DNA of 64,000 nt. Origin: Pseudonocardia oroxyli (GTDB lineage Bacteria; Actinomycetota; Actinomycetes; Mycobacteriales; Pseudonocardiaceae). The translations under genes and the position numbers were made by a program. The DNA is taken from the NCBI RefSeq assembly GCF_900102195.1, contig NZ_FNBE01000017.1, positions 62,001 through 126,000 on the forward strand, written 5' to 3'. The notes under the pieces are model-generated. The model worked only from the letters and a program-made list of their open reading frames with translations. It ran no database searches and was not told the DNA's origin. This document shows positions 16,360 to 24,525 of this stretch, piece after piece. Position 1 is the stretch's first letter, and every line of letters begins with the position of its first letter.

Positions 16360-16540
16360 GGAGAGTGGGGTCACCACAACCGAAGAGGCGTGCGGAGCCA
16401 GGAAGCCGGTGCGAGTCCGGCGCGGTCCCGCCACTGTCACCGGGGAGCAGACCCCGCACCGACGGCCACGGGGAGACCCGGAAGGCCCGGGGCGAGCGAC
16501 GATCCGGGAGCCAGGACACTGCCCGCCACGCCACCCACGC
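16360..16540 (+). ncRNA. Cobalamin (AdoCbl) riboswitch upstream of cobN
   Basis: Conserved B12-aptamer blocks are present in order: GGAGCCAGGAAGCCGGTGCG (16394-16413), AGTCCGGCGCGGTCCCGCCA (16414-16433), CTGTCACCGGGGAGCAGACC (16434-16453), and the 3' GGGAGCCAGGACACTGCC (16506-16523). The aptamer ends about 45 nt before the cobN ATG, with GAGGAAGGGA as ribosome binding site at about 16565-16574. B12 excess should shut down cobN. The 5' boundary is approximate. The opposite strand must carry the cobG promoter. Confidence 0.93.
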
Positions 16541-16583
16541 ACACTGACCCGGGACGAGGATCCCGAGGAAGGGACTCGCCGCG

Positions 16584-19500
16584 ATGCCCCGTGTCCTGCT
16601 GTTGTCGACGTCGGACACGGACCTGTTGTCCGCCCGCGCCTCCGGTGCGGACTTCCGCCTGGCCAACCCCAACCGCGTGCTGCTCGACGAGCTGCCCGGG
16701 ATGGTCGCCGAAGCGGACGTCGTGGTGGTCCGGGTGCTGGGCGGCTACCGGTACTGGGAGGCCGGGCTCGACCTCCTGCGCGCGGGCGACACCCCGCTCG
16801 TCGCACTCGGCGGGGAGATGGCGCCGGACGCGGAGATGATGGAGCTCTCCAGTGTGCCCGCGGGCATCGCCGCGGAGGCGCACACGTACTTCGCGCAGGG
16901 CGGCGCGGAGAACCTCGGCCAGCTCCACGCGTTCCTCAGCGACACCGTGCTGCTCACCGGCGAGGGCTTCGCGCCGCCGGTGGAGCTGGCCGAGTGGGGG
17001 GTGCTGGAGCGCGCCGCCGCCCGCCCCGCCGCCGGCCCTGACGCTTGGGACGCCCAAGCACCGCTCAGTGACGCTCGGGACGCCCAAGCGTCAGGCCCGG
17101 ACGTCCGCCGTGACGCTGGGGACGCCCAAGCACCGCTCAGTGACGCTTGGGCGTCCCAAGCGTCGGCCCCCGCGTCGGCCCCCGCATCGGCCCGCCCCAC
17201 GGTCGCCGTGCTCTACTACCGCGCCCAGCAGATCGCCGGGAACACCGCCTACGTCGAGGCGCTGTGCCAGGCGATCGAGGCGCGCGGCGCCACGCCCCTG
17301 CCGATCTTCTGTGCCTCCCTGCGGCAGGCCCCCGCCGCGCTGCTGGAGACGCTGAGGCAGGCCGACGCCCTGATCGTCACCGTGCTGGCGGCGGGCGGCA
17401 CCAAGCCCGCCTCCGCGCAGGCGGGCGGCGAGGACGAGGAGTGGGACGTCGCCGAGCTCGCCGCGCTCGACGTGCCGATCCTGCAGGGTCTCTGCCTCAC
17501 CTCCAGCCGCGCCACCTGGGAGGAGAACGACGACGGGCTCTCGCCCCTGGACGTCGCCACCCAGGTCGCCGTCCCCGAGTTCGACGGCAGGCTGATCACC
17601 GTCCCGTTCTCCTTCAAGGAGGTCGACGCGGACGGGCTGTCGGTCTACGTCCCGGACCACGAGCGGGCGGCGCGGGTGGCCGGCATCGCCGTGCGGCACG
17701 CGGAGCTGCGCCGGATCCCCAACGCGGACAAGAAGATCGTGCTCATGCTGAGCGCGTACCCCACCAAGCACGCGCGGATCGGCAACGCGGTCGGGCTGGA
17801 CACCCCGGCGTCGACGGTCGCGCTGCTGCACGCGATGCGGGAGGCGGGCTACGACATCGGGGACTTCCCGGGTGTCGACGCGCAGGACGGCGACGCGCTG
17901 ATCCACGCCCTCATCGAGGCGGGCGGCCAGGACCCGGACTGGCTCACCGAGGAGAAGCTGGCGGGCAACCCGATCCGCATCTCCGCGCAGACCTACCAGC
18001 GGTGGTTCGACACCCTCCCCGAGGACCTGCGCGCGGGCGTGACCGAGCACTGGGGCCCGCCGCCCGGCGAGCACTACGTGCAGGACGGAGACATCGTCGT
18101 CGCGGCGCTGCGCAGCGGGAACGTCACGCTGATCGTGCAGCCCCCCAGGGGGTTCGGCGAGAACCCGGTCGCGATCTACCACGACCCGGACCTGCCGCCC
18201 TCGCACCACTACCTGGCCGCCTACCGCTGGTTGGCCGAGGAGTTCGGGGCGCACGCGGTCGTCCACATCGGCAAGCACGGGAACCTGGAGTGGCTGCCGG
18301 GCAAGACCCTGGGCATGTCCGCGAGCTGCGGCACGGACGCCGCGCTGGGCGACCTGCCGCTGATCTACCCGTTCCTGGTCAACGACCCGGGGGAGGGCAC
18401 GCAGGCCAAGCGCCGCGCGCACGCCACGCTCGTCGACCACCTGATCCCGCCGATGGCCCGCGCCGAGACCTACGGCGACATCTCCCGCCTCGAGCAGCTG
18501 CTCGACGAGCACGCAGGAGTCTCCGCCCTCGACCCCGCCAAGCTCCCCGCGATCCGCCAGCAGATCTGGACGCTGATGACCGCGGCGAAGATGGACCACG
18601 ATCTCGGGCTGGACTCCCGGCCGCACGAGGCCGAGTTCGACGACATGCTCCTGCACGTCGACGGCTGGCTGTGCGAGATCAAGGACGTCCAGATCCGGGA
18701 CGGGCTGCATGTCCTGGCCGCGGCCCCCGAGGGGTCCGTCCGGGTCGACCTGGTCCTCGCCATGCTGCGCGCCCGCCAGATGTGGGGCGGCGAGCAGAAC
18801 GTGCCCGGCCTGCGCGAGGCCCTCGGCCTGGCCGAGGACGGCACGGAGGCCCGCGGCGAGGTCGACCGCGTCGAGGCGCTGGCCCACGGCCTGGTCGCCG
18901 ACATGGAGGCCGCCGGCTGGAACCCCGACGCCGCCGCGGAGATCGTCCGCTCCCGCCTGTCGGACTCGCGTGTCGGGACCGGGGGACCCGCGGACGGTCC
19001 CGCGCGTCCCGCCCTCCCGACACGCGAGTCCCCCACCTCCGACACGCGAGTCGGCCACGCCGGGCCGCAGGCCGAGGTCGTCGAGCGGATCCTGCGGTTC
19101 GCCGCGACCGAGGTGGTGCCGCGGCTGGCGGAGACCGCGCACGAGATCGACCGGATCCTGCACGCGCTGGACGGCGGGTTCATTCCCGCGGGCCCGTCCG
19201 GCTCCCCGCTGCGCGGGCTGATCAACGTGCTGCCCACCGGCCGGAACTTCTACTCCGTGGACCCCAAGGCCGTCCCGTCCCGGCTCGCCTGGGAGACCGG
19301 GCAGGCGATGGCGGAGTCGCTCGTCGAGCGCTACCGGCGCGACCACGGCGGCGAGTACCCGCGGTCCGTCGGGCTCTCCGTCTGGGGCACGAGTGCCATG
19401 CGGACCAGCGGGGACGACGTCGCGGAGGTCTTCGCGCTGCTGGGCGTGCGCCCCGTCTGGGACGAGATGTCCCGGCGCGTCACCCGGCTCGAGGTGATCG

Positions 19501-20423
19501 ACCTCGAGGAGCTCGGCAGGCCGCGCATCGACGTCACGGTGCGCATCTCCGGCTTCTTCCGGGACGCGTTCCCGCACGTCCTGGCCCTGCTCGACGACGC
19601 GGTCCAGCTCGTCTCCGACCTCGACGAGCCCGCCGAGCAGAACTTCGTGAAGGCCCACGTGACGGCGGACGAGCAGCGCACCGGGGACCGGCGCCGCGCC
19701 ACCACGCGGATCTTCGGGTCCAAGCCCGGCACCTACGGCGCCGGTCTGCTCCAGCTCGTCGACTCCCGCAACTGGCGAGACGACGCCGACCTGGCCGAGG
19801 TCTACACGACCTGGGGCGGCTACGCCTACGGCCGGGGCCTCGACGGCGCCCCCGCCCGCGACGACATGGAGACGGCCTACCGGCGGATCGCGGTGGCGGC
19901 CAAGAACACCGACACCCGCGAGCACGACATCGCCGACTCCGACGACTACTACCAGTACCACGGCGGCATGGTCGCGACCGTCCGCGCGCTGACCGGCACC
20001 GCGCCCGAGGCGTACATCGGCGACTCGACCCGGCCCGAGTCCGTCCGCACCCGGACCCTGCACGAGGAGACCGCCCGGGTCTTCCGCGCCCGCGTGGTCA
20101 ACCCGCGCTGGATCGAGGCCATGCGCAGGCACGGCTACAAGGGCGCCTTCGAGATGGCGGCCACGGTCGACTACCTGTTCGGCTGGGACGCGACGACCGG
20201 CGTCGTCGCGGACTGGCAGTACGAGAAGCTCACCGAGACCTACGTGCTGGACCCGGACAACCGGAAGTTCCTGTCCGAGTCGAACCCGTGGGCGTTGCAC
20301 GGCATGGCCGAGCGGCTGCTCGAAGCCGTGGAGCGCAAGCTCTGGGAGGCCCCCGAGCAGGCCACGCTCGACGCCCTGCGCCAGGCCTACCTGGAGACCG
20401 AGGGCGACCTGGAGGCCGAGTAG
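16584..20423 (+). CDS. cobN: Cobaltochelatase subunit CobN
   Basis: Large subunit (1279 aa) of the ATP-dependent aerobic cobaltochelatase that inserts Co2+ into hydrogenobyrinic acid diamide, with CobS/CobT-type partners not encoded in this window. Family motifs include VLMLSAYPTKHARIGNAVGL near 389, VVHIGKHGNLEWLPGKTLG near 557, RPVWDEMSRRVTRLEVIDL near 955, and TRIFGSKPGTYGAGLLQLVD near 1036. The ATG follows GAGGAAGGGA behind a cobalamin riboswitch. Two in-frame insertions stand out: residues about 152-195, encoded by two palindromic dimers (family D), and about 793-825, encoded by family C palindromes. Both lie in low-complexity Asp/Ala/Ser segments away from the conserved motifs and are probably surface loops. 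Confidence 0.95.
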   Translation: MPRVLLLSTSDTDLLSARASGADFRLANPNRVLLDELPGMVAEADVVVVRVLGGYRYWEAGLDLLRAGDTPLVALGGEMAPDAEMMELSSVPAGIAAEAHTYFAQGGAENLGQLHAFLSDTVLLTGEGFAPPVELAEWGVLERAAARPAAGPDAWDAQAPLSDARDAQASGPDVRRDAGDAQAPLSDAWASQASAPASAPASARPTVAVLYYRAQQIAGNTAYVEALCQAIEARGATPLPIFCASLRQAPAALLETLRQADALIVTVLAAGGTKPASAQAGGEDEEWDVAELAALDVPILQGLCLTSSRATWEENDDGLSPLDVATQVAVPEFDGRLITVPFSFKEVDADGLSVYVPDHERAARVAGIAVRHAELRRIPNADKKIVLMLSAYPTKHARIGNAVGLDTPASTVALLHAMREAGYDIGDFPGVDAQDGDALIHALIEAGGQDPDWLTEEKLAGNPIRISAQTYQRWFDTLPEDLRAGVTEHWGPPPGEHYVQDGDIVVAALRSGNVTLIVQPPRGFGENPVAIYHDPDLPPSHHYLAAYRWLAEEFGAHAVVHIGKHGNLEWLPGKTLGMSASCGTDAALGDLPLIYPFLVNDPGEGTQAKRRAHATLVDHLIPPMARAETYGDISRLEQLLDEHAGVSALDPAKLPAIRQQIWTLMTAAKMDHDLGLDSRPHEAEFDDMLLHVDGWLCEIKDVQIRDGLHVLAAAPEGSVRVDLVLAMLRARQMWGGEQNVPGLREALGLAEDGTEARGEVDRVEALAHGLVADMEAAGWNPDAAAEIVRSRLSDSRVGTGGPADGPARPALPTRESPTSDTRVGHAGPQAEVVERILRFAATEVVPRLAETAHEIDRILHALDGGFIPAGPSGSPLRGLINVLPTGRNFYSVDPKAVPSRLAWETGQAMAESLVERYRRDHGGEYPRSVGLSVWGTSAMRTSGDDVAEVFALLGVRPVWDEMSRRVTRLEVIDLEELGRPRIDVTVRISGFFRDAFPHVLALLDDAVQLVSDLDEPAEQNFVKAHVTADEQRTGDRRRATTRIFGSKPGTYGAGLLQLVDSRNWRDDADLAEVYTTWGGYAYGRGLDGAPARDDMETAYRRIAVAAKNTDTREHDIADSDDYYQYHGGMVATVRALTGTAPEAYIGDSTRPESVRTRTLHEETARVFRARVVNPRWIEAMRRHGYKGAFEMAATVDYLFGWDATTGVVADWQYEKLTETYVLDPDNRKFLSESNPWALHGMAERLLEAVERKLWEAPEQATLDALRQAYLETEGDLEAE
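17043..17161. repeat. Palindrome array, family D, two dimers inside cobN
   Basis: Four 17-bp palindromes of the type GCTTGGGACGCCCAAGC form two 47-bp dimers (17043-17089 and 17115-17161), each with the 13-nt spacer ACCGCTCAGTGAC. The dimers repeat with a period of 72 bp, a multiple of three, and encode repeated peptide such as GDAQAPLSDAWASQAS. The same dimer recurs three times with period 74 in the intergenic array at 58369-58563. Confidence 0.92.
18962..19054. repeat. Palindromic element, family C, inside cobN
   Basis: GGACTCGCGTGTCGGGA (18962-18978) is followed by its perfect inverted copy TCCCGACACGCGAGTCC (19015-19031), and then by a third, near-identical copy of that inverted arm (19038-19054). 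The segment is translated in frame within cobN as SDSRVGTGG and then TRESPTSDTRVG. No other strong copy lies in the window; GACTCGCGGGTCAG at 26869-26882 and GACTCGCGAGCCGGGA near 29893 are weaker look-alikes. Confidence 0.8.
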
Positions 20424-20481
20424 CACCACGATCGGGCGATCCGTGCTGCGCGGCGGCCCGCGCCGGGCCACCCTGTCGGAC

Positions 20482-21072
20482 ATGATCGTTCGTTCGGTGC
20501 GTGCCGTCACGTTGATCGCCGGGACGCTGCTCCTGGCCGCCTGCGGGTCGAGCGCCGCCCCACCGCCGGGCGTCGCGTCGGTGAGCGCGACGCCGGCGCC
20601 CACCAGCGCCGCGACCACGTCGGCGGCGAACGCCGGCGGCGGCGCCACGGTCAAGTGCAGCCTCGACCAGCTCGAGGCGTCGGTCGGCCGGACCACCGGC
20701 GAGGCGGGCCAGCGGCACACCACGATCGTCTGGACCAACACGTCGTCGAAGCCGTGCGGGATCACCGGGTTCGGCGGGGTCGACCTCAAGGGCCCCGACG
20801 ACCCGACGTTCGGGCCGACCTACTCGCTGCCGCGCGACAGCTCCACGCCGCGGCCGTTGGTCCTGGAGGCGGGACAGGCCGCGCACACCGTGATCACCTG
20901 GCAGCCGCCGCAGGACGGCGGTGGCTGGACCCCGACCGGCATGCTGGTCACCCCGCCCGACGAGACCCGCTCGGCCCAGCTGCCCTGGCCCGGCGGTGCG
21001 GTCCAGCGCCAGGACGGCGCCACCCACCCCGGCACCTACATCGGCCCGGTCCTCCCGGGCGCCGAGGCCTGA
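20482..21072 (+). CDS. DUF4232-like secreted lipoprotein
   Basis: A 196-aa lipoprotein. The signal peptide MIVRSVRAVTLIAGTLLLAAC has a clear lipobox with Cys21, followed by a Ser/Thr/Pro/Ala linker to about 55. The C-terminal domain (HTTIVWTNTSSKPCGITGFG near 79, then TVITWQPPQDGGGW) resembles the beta-sandwich DUF4232 domain found in many actinobacterial lipoproteins. The ATG at 20482 is chosen because it places the signal peptide at the N-terminus; an in-frame GTG lies at 20443. It follows cobN by about 60 bp but has no evident link to B12. Function unknown. Confidence 0.78.
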   Translation: MIVRSVRAVTLIAGTLLLAACGSSAAPPPGVASVSATPAPTSAATTSAANAGGGATVKCSLDQLEASVGRTTGEAGQRHTTIVWTNTSSKPCGITGFGGVDLKGPDDPTFGPTYSLPRDSSTPRPLVLEAGQAAHTVITWQPPQDGGGWTPTGMLVTPPDETRSAQLPWPGGAVQRQDGATHPGTYIGPVLPGAEA

Positions 21073-21102
21073 GCGGCGGGGCCTGAGCGGCGGGGTCCGC
21101 GG

Positions 21103-22005
21103 TCACCGGCCCGGCGACGGGGGAGTCGTCGGCACGCTGAGGGGCACGGCCGGGGCGGGCGTCGGCCGGTGCTCGGGGCGGGCCGCCAGCAGCACGACGC
21201 CGACGGACGTCACCACCGCGCCGGCCACGCCGAGCAGCAGGGCGACCGGGTCGGCCCCGAACGGCTCGCCCATCACCAGGACGCCCAACGCACCCGCGGC
21301 GAGCGGGTCGACGAGGGTGACGACGGCCAGCGGCGCCCCCAGCCCGCCGTCCCGGTAGGCGTGCTGGGCGAGCACGACGCCCATCAGCATCGCGGCCCCG
21401 ACCAGGGCGAACCGGGCGGGCTCCGCGCCCTCGAGCATGATCACCTTGACGGTGCCGGAGGCCAGCCCGAAGCTGAGTGCGGCGCCGATCGCGTGGCACA
21501 CCGCGGCCGCCCGCGGCCTGCTGTGGCCGAAGACCGCGGCCGCCGCCACGGCCGCCGCGACGAGCAGGGCCAGGATGCCCGCGGCGGGCCAGAGACCGAT
21601 CGCCGCCTCCGGGTGGGCGCCGTGCGGGCCGTGCGGCACGGCGGCGAGCACCAGCGGCAGCCCGACGACCACGCACGCGACCCCCGCCCACGAGCGCCCG
21701 CTGATCGGCTCGCCGTTCACCCGCCTGCCGATGAGCAGCGCGAACGCGACCGCGGACACCCCGACCGGCTGGACCACGACCAGGGGGCCCGCATGGAGGG
21801 CCAGCAGGTGCAGCCCCGCGGCGGTCAGGCTCGCCAGGATCGCCGCCCACCAGCCGCGGCGGCGCGCCAACCGGCCGACGAGGGCGAGGCCGCTCGCCCC
21901 GTCCACCCCCGCGAAGCGGCACGCCTCCCGCTGCTGGAGCACCGCGGAGAGCCCATAGAACACCGCGGAGGCCACGGCGAGGAGCGCCGCCACACCGATC
22001 TGCAC
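21103..22005 (-). CDS. DMT-superfamily (EamA/NIPA-like) transporter
   Basis: A 300-aa membrane protein with about nine or ten hydrophobic segments and the short loops typical of the drug/metabolite transporter superfamily. It opens GVAALLAVASAVFYGLSAVL, continues QQREACRF, and has GPLVVVQPVGVSAVAFALL near 72-90, recalling NIPA-like DMT members. The start is a GTG exactly six bases after a TAGTCT -10 box on the minus strand (22012-22017), so the mRNA is probably leaderless. Substrate unknown. Confidence 0.8.
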   Translation of the reverse strand: MQIGVAALLAVASAVFYGLSAVLQQREACRFAGVDGASGLALVGRLARRRGWWAAILASLTAAGLHLLALHAGPLVVVQPVGVSAVAFALLIGRRVNGEPISGRSWAGVACVVVGLPLVLAAVPHGPHGAHPEAAIGLWPAAGILALLVAAAVAAAAVFGHSRPRAAAVCHAIGAALSFGLASGTVKVIMLEGAEPARFALVGAAMLMGVVLAQHAYRDGGLGAPLAVVTLVDPLAAGALGVLVMGEPFGADPVALLLGVAGAVVTSVGVVLLAARPEHRPTPAPAVPLSVPTTPPSPGR

Positions 22006-22026
22006 ACCACCAGACTAGGGGGACTC

Positions 22027-23364
22027 CTAGGCGGCCGTGCGGGGCGCGATCGCCACCCCGACCACGGCGAGTCCCACCAGCACCACGAGCAGCACCGACA
22101 GCGCCACCGCGGGCCCCGCGAGCAGGGCGAGCAGGGTGCCGCCGAGTCCGACGAACGTGGCCTGCGCGAGCTGGTCGGTGAGCTGGGCGGCGGCGGAGTC
22201 GTAGCCGACCTCGGTCGAGGCGGCCAGCAGCAGGAACGACAGCGACGAGAAGCCCAGACCCATGCCCAGGCCCGCGACCAGCCAGAACGGCAGCGCGAGC
22301 CACGCGAGACCCCAGCTCGGCGCGACCAGCAGCAGCCCGGCGGCGCCGACCGCGATGCCGCACATCCCGATCCGCAGCAGCATCGGGCGGGGGAGGTCGG
22401 GGTGGCGGCCCTGCCAGGCCGAGGCCGCCGACCAGCCCAGCGAGCCGGCGATCAGCGGCAGCCCGGCGGCGGTCAGGGACCAGCCGTGGACGGCGGTGAG
22501 CAGCAGGGGGAGGAACGCCGTCGTCGTGAAGAAGGCGCCCGCGATCAGGCCGCGCCCGGCGACGACGGCGGCGATCCCGCGGCGGGCCCGGAACGTGCCC
22601 GGGGGGACGAGCCTGCGCAGCGCCGGGACCAGGACGGCGACGGCGGCGAGGGCGACCAGCCCGCCCCGGACGTCGGGATGGCTGCCGGCCCAGCTCAGCG
22701 CCGCGACCCCGACGGCGGCGGCGAACGCGGCGGGGACCACGCCGCGGCGCGGGACGGTGGGCTCGGGCGGGCTCAGGTTCCGGACGGCGGGCAGCACCAA
22801 CAGGGCCGCCACCGCCACCAGCGGCAGCAGCCCGAGGAAGACCCAGTGCCAGGACAGGTGTTCGGTGACGACCCCCGCGACGGGCGGCCCGACCAGCGAG
22901 GGCAGCACCCAGGCCGAGGAGATCAGCGCGAACACGGCGGGCCGGGAGCGCGGGGCGTACACCTGCGCGACGAGCACGTACACGGCGACCGCCTGCGCAC
23001 CCGCGCCGAGGCCCTGCAGCATCCGACCGGCCAGGAGCTGGGCGAACGTGCCCGCGGTGCCCGCCACCAGCAGCCCCAGACCGAACACCGCCGGAGCGGC
23101 CAGCAGAGCGGGTCGGGGACCGCGGGCATCGCTCACCCGGCCGCCGAGGACGGTGCCCACCACCATCGTCACGATGAACGCGACGAACGGCCAGGCGTAG
23201 TCCTCCACCCGCGCGAGCTCCGCGACGACGGCGGGCATCGCCGTGCCCACGCCCATCTGCTCGAACGCGATGAGACTGATGAGCAACACGATCCCGACGG
23301 TCACCGACCGCCGCGACCGCCCGAACAGATCCTCCCGCACCACACTCACGGTGTCACCGTGCAC
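22027..23364 (-). CDS. MFS transporter (drug-efflux type)
   Basis: A 445-aa major facilitator protein with about 14 hydrophobic segments. The first helix reads VGIVLLISLIAFEQMGVGTA. Motif A-like residues (GGRVSDARGPRP near 74-85) follow helix 2, and AGRMLQGLGAGAQAVAVYVL near 112 fits the H+-antiporter motif of multidrug efflux members. The start used is GTG 23364; a GTG five codons in is equally possible. No regulator is adjacent, and the cargo cannot be inferred. Confidence 0.82.
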   Translation of the reverse strand: MHGDTVSVVREDLFGRSRRSVTVGIVLLISLIAFEQMGVGTAMPAVVAELARVEDYAWPFVAFIVTMVVGTVLGGRVSDARGPRPALLAAPAVFGLGLLVAGTAGTFAQLLAGRMLQGLGAGAQAVAVYVLVAQVYAPRSRPAVFALISSAWVLPSLVGPPVAGVVTEHLSWHWVFLGLLPLVAVAALLVLPAVRNLSPPEPTVPRRGVVPAAFAAAVGVAALSWAGSHPDVRGGLVALAAVAVLVPALRRLVPPGTFRARRGIAAVVAGRGLIAGAFFTTTAFLPLLLTAVHGWSLTAAGLPLIAGSLGWSAASAWQGRHPDLPRPMLLRIGMCGIAVGAAGLLLVAPSWGLAWLALPFWLVAGLGMGLGFSSLSFLLLAASTEVGYDSAAAQLTDQLAQATFVGLGGTLLALLAGPAVALSVLLVVLVGLAVVGVAIAPRTAA

Positions 23365-23406
23365 CCTGAAGTCCGGTTCAGGTCAAGGCTCCACACTGCG
23401 CCGGGG

Positions 23407-24444
23407 TCAGAGCCGCGCGAGGAACTGCGCGGTGAACTCGGTGGTCCCGACGTCCCCGCCGAGGTCCTTCGTGCGGCTGCCCTCGGCCAGCTGGGCGCGC
23501 ATGGCGGCGGTGACCTCCTCCGCGGCCTCGGCGTGACCGAGGTGCTCGAGCAGCATCGCGGCGGACCAGATGGCGCCCAACGGGTTCGCCAGGTCCTTGC
23601 CCGCGATGTCCGGGGCCGAGCCGTGGACGGGCTCGAACATCGACGGGAACTCGCGCTCGGGGTTGAGGTTGCCGCTGGGCGCGATGCCGATCGAGCCCGC
23701 GACGGCCGCGGCGAGGTCGGACAGGATGTCCCCGAACAGGTTCGACGCCACGATCACGTCGATGCTCCGCGGGTCCAGCACGAGCTTCGCGGCGAGCGCG
23801 TCGATGTGCTCGCTGCGCCACGCGACGTCCGGGTGCCGCGCCGCCCGCTCGGCGACGATCTCGTCCCAGAACGGCATCGAGTGGATGATCCCGTTGGACT
23901 TGGTCGCCGACACGACGTGCTTGCGGCGCTGCTCGGCGAGCGCGAACGCGTAGTCCGCGATGCGGGAGACGCCGGTGCGCGTGAACACCGCCTCCTGCAG
24001 CGCCAGGTCCGTCCCGACCCGCCCGCCGACCTCGGAGTACTCGCCCTCCGAGTTCTCCCGGACCACCACGAAGTCCACCCCGGAGGCGTCGGCGAGCGGT
24101 GAGCGGACGCCGTCGAACACGGCGATGGGGCGCAGGTTGACGTACTGGGCGAAGCGGCGCCGGATCGGGATGAGCAGGCCCCACAGCGAGACGTGGTCCG
24201 GCACGCCCGGCCACCCGACGGCGCCGAGCAGGATCGCGTCGTGGCCGGCGATCCGGTCGAGGCCGTCCGCGGGCATCATCGCGCCCTCGTGGGCGTAGCG
24301 CTCGCAGGACCAGTCGAGGGTGTCGTAGGTGAAGGTGATCCCGTGCCGCCTGCCGACGGCGTCGAGCACCGCGGTGGCGGGCGGGATCACCTCCTGCCCG
24401 ATGCCGTCTCCGGGGATCAGGGCCAGGCGGTGGGTCGTGCTCAT
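23407..24444 (-). CDS. Tartrate dehydrogenase/decarboxylase-like isocitrate/isopropylmalate dehydrogenase family enzyme
   Basis: An NAD-dependent beta-decarboxylating dehydrogenase of 345 aa. It has the N-terminal LALIPGDGIGQEVIP, the catalytic-loop segment LWGLLIPIRRRFAQYVNLRP, VVRENSEGEYSEVGGR, and the metal/NAD region NLFGDILSDLAAAVAGSIGI followed later by EPVHGSAPDIAGKDLANPLG. The phrase HVSLWGLLIPIRR is characteristic of tartrate dehydrogenase (TtuC) rather than LeuB. The ATG at 24444 is preferred over an upstream GTG that would lie in the palindrome. It lies downstream of the KARI gene on the same strand, separated by a family A palindrome. Confidence 0.82.
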   Translation of the reverse strand: MSTTHRLALIPGDGIGQEVIPPATAVLDAVGRRHGITFTYDTLDWSCERYAHEGAMMPADGLDRIAGHDAILLGAVGWPGVPDHVSLWGLLIPIRRRFAQYVNLRPIAVFDGVRSPLADASGVDFVVVRENSEGEYSEVGGRVGTDLALQEAVFTRTGVSRIADYAFALAEQRRKHVVSATKSNGIIHSMPFWDEIVAERAARHPDVAWRSEHIDALAAKLVLDPRSIDVIVASNLFGDILSDLAAAVAGSIGIAPSGNLNPEREFPSMFEPVHGSAPDIAGKDLANPLGAIWSAAMLLEHLGHAEAAEEVTAAMRAQLAEGSRTKDLGGDVGTTEFTAQFLARL

Positions 24445-24466
24445 GATCCGGCAGCCTACGGCCGCT

Positions 24467-24508
24467 CGTGAGTGGTGAGTGGTGCTCTGGCACCACTTAC
24501 CACGCACG
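24467..24508. repeat. Palindromic element, family A, copy 2
   Basis: CGTGAGTGGTGAGTGGTGC (24467-24485) faces GCACCACTTACCACGCACG (24490-24508) across the loop TCTG, with two imperfect pairs. Arm length and loop are the same as in the copy inside cobIJ. It fills most of the gap between the KARI gene and the tartrate-dehydrogenase-like gene and could act as a terminator for the former. Confidence 0.82.
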
Positions 24509-24525
24509 GGCGCCGCAGGCGCGGA

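Noticed and set aside
17091..20789. A very long open frame antisense to cobN
   Set aside because: High GC makes the complementary frames stop-poor. The sense frame carries all CobN motifs, and the antisense product is a low-complexity Arg/Gly/Val sequence with no family resemblance.
23407..24444. Annotation as leuB (3-isopropylmalate dehydrogenase)
   Set aside because: The substrate-loop phrase HVSLWGLLIPIRR and the ENSEGEYSEVGGR segment match the tartrate dehydrogenase branch better, and no leuCD genes are nearby.
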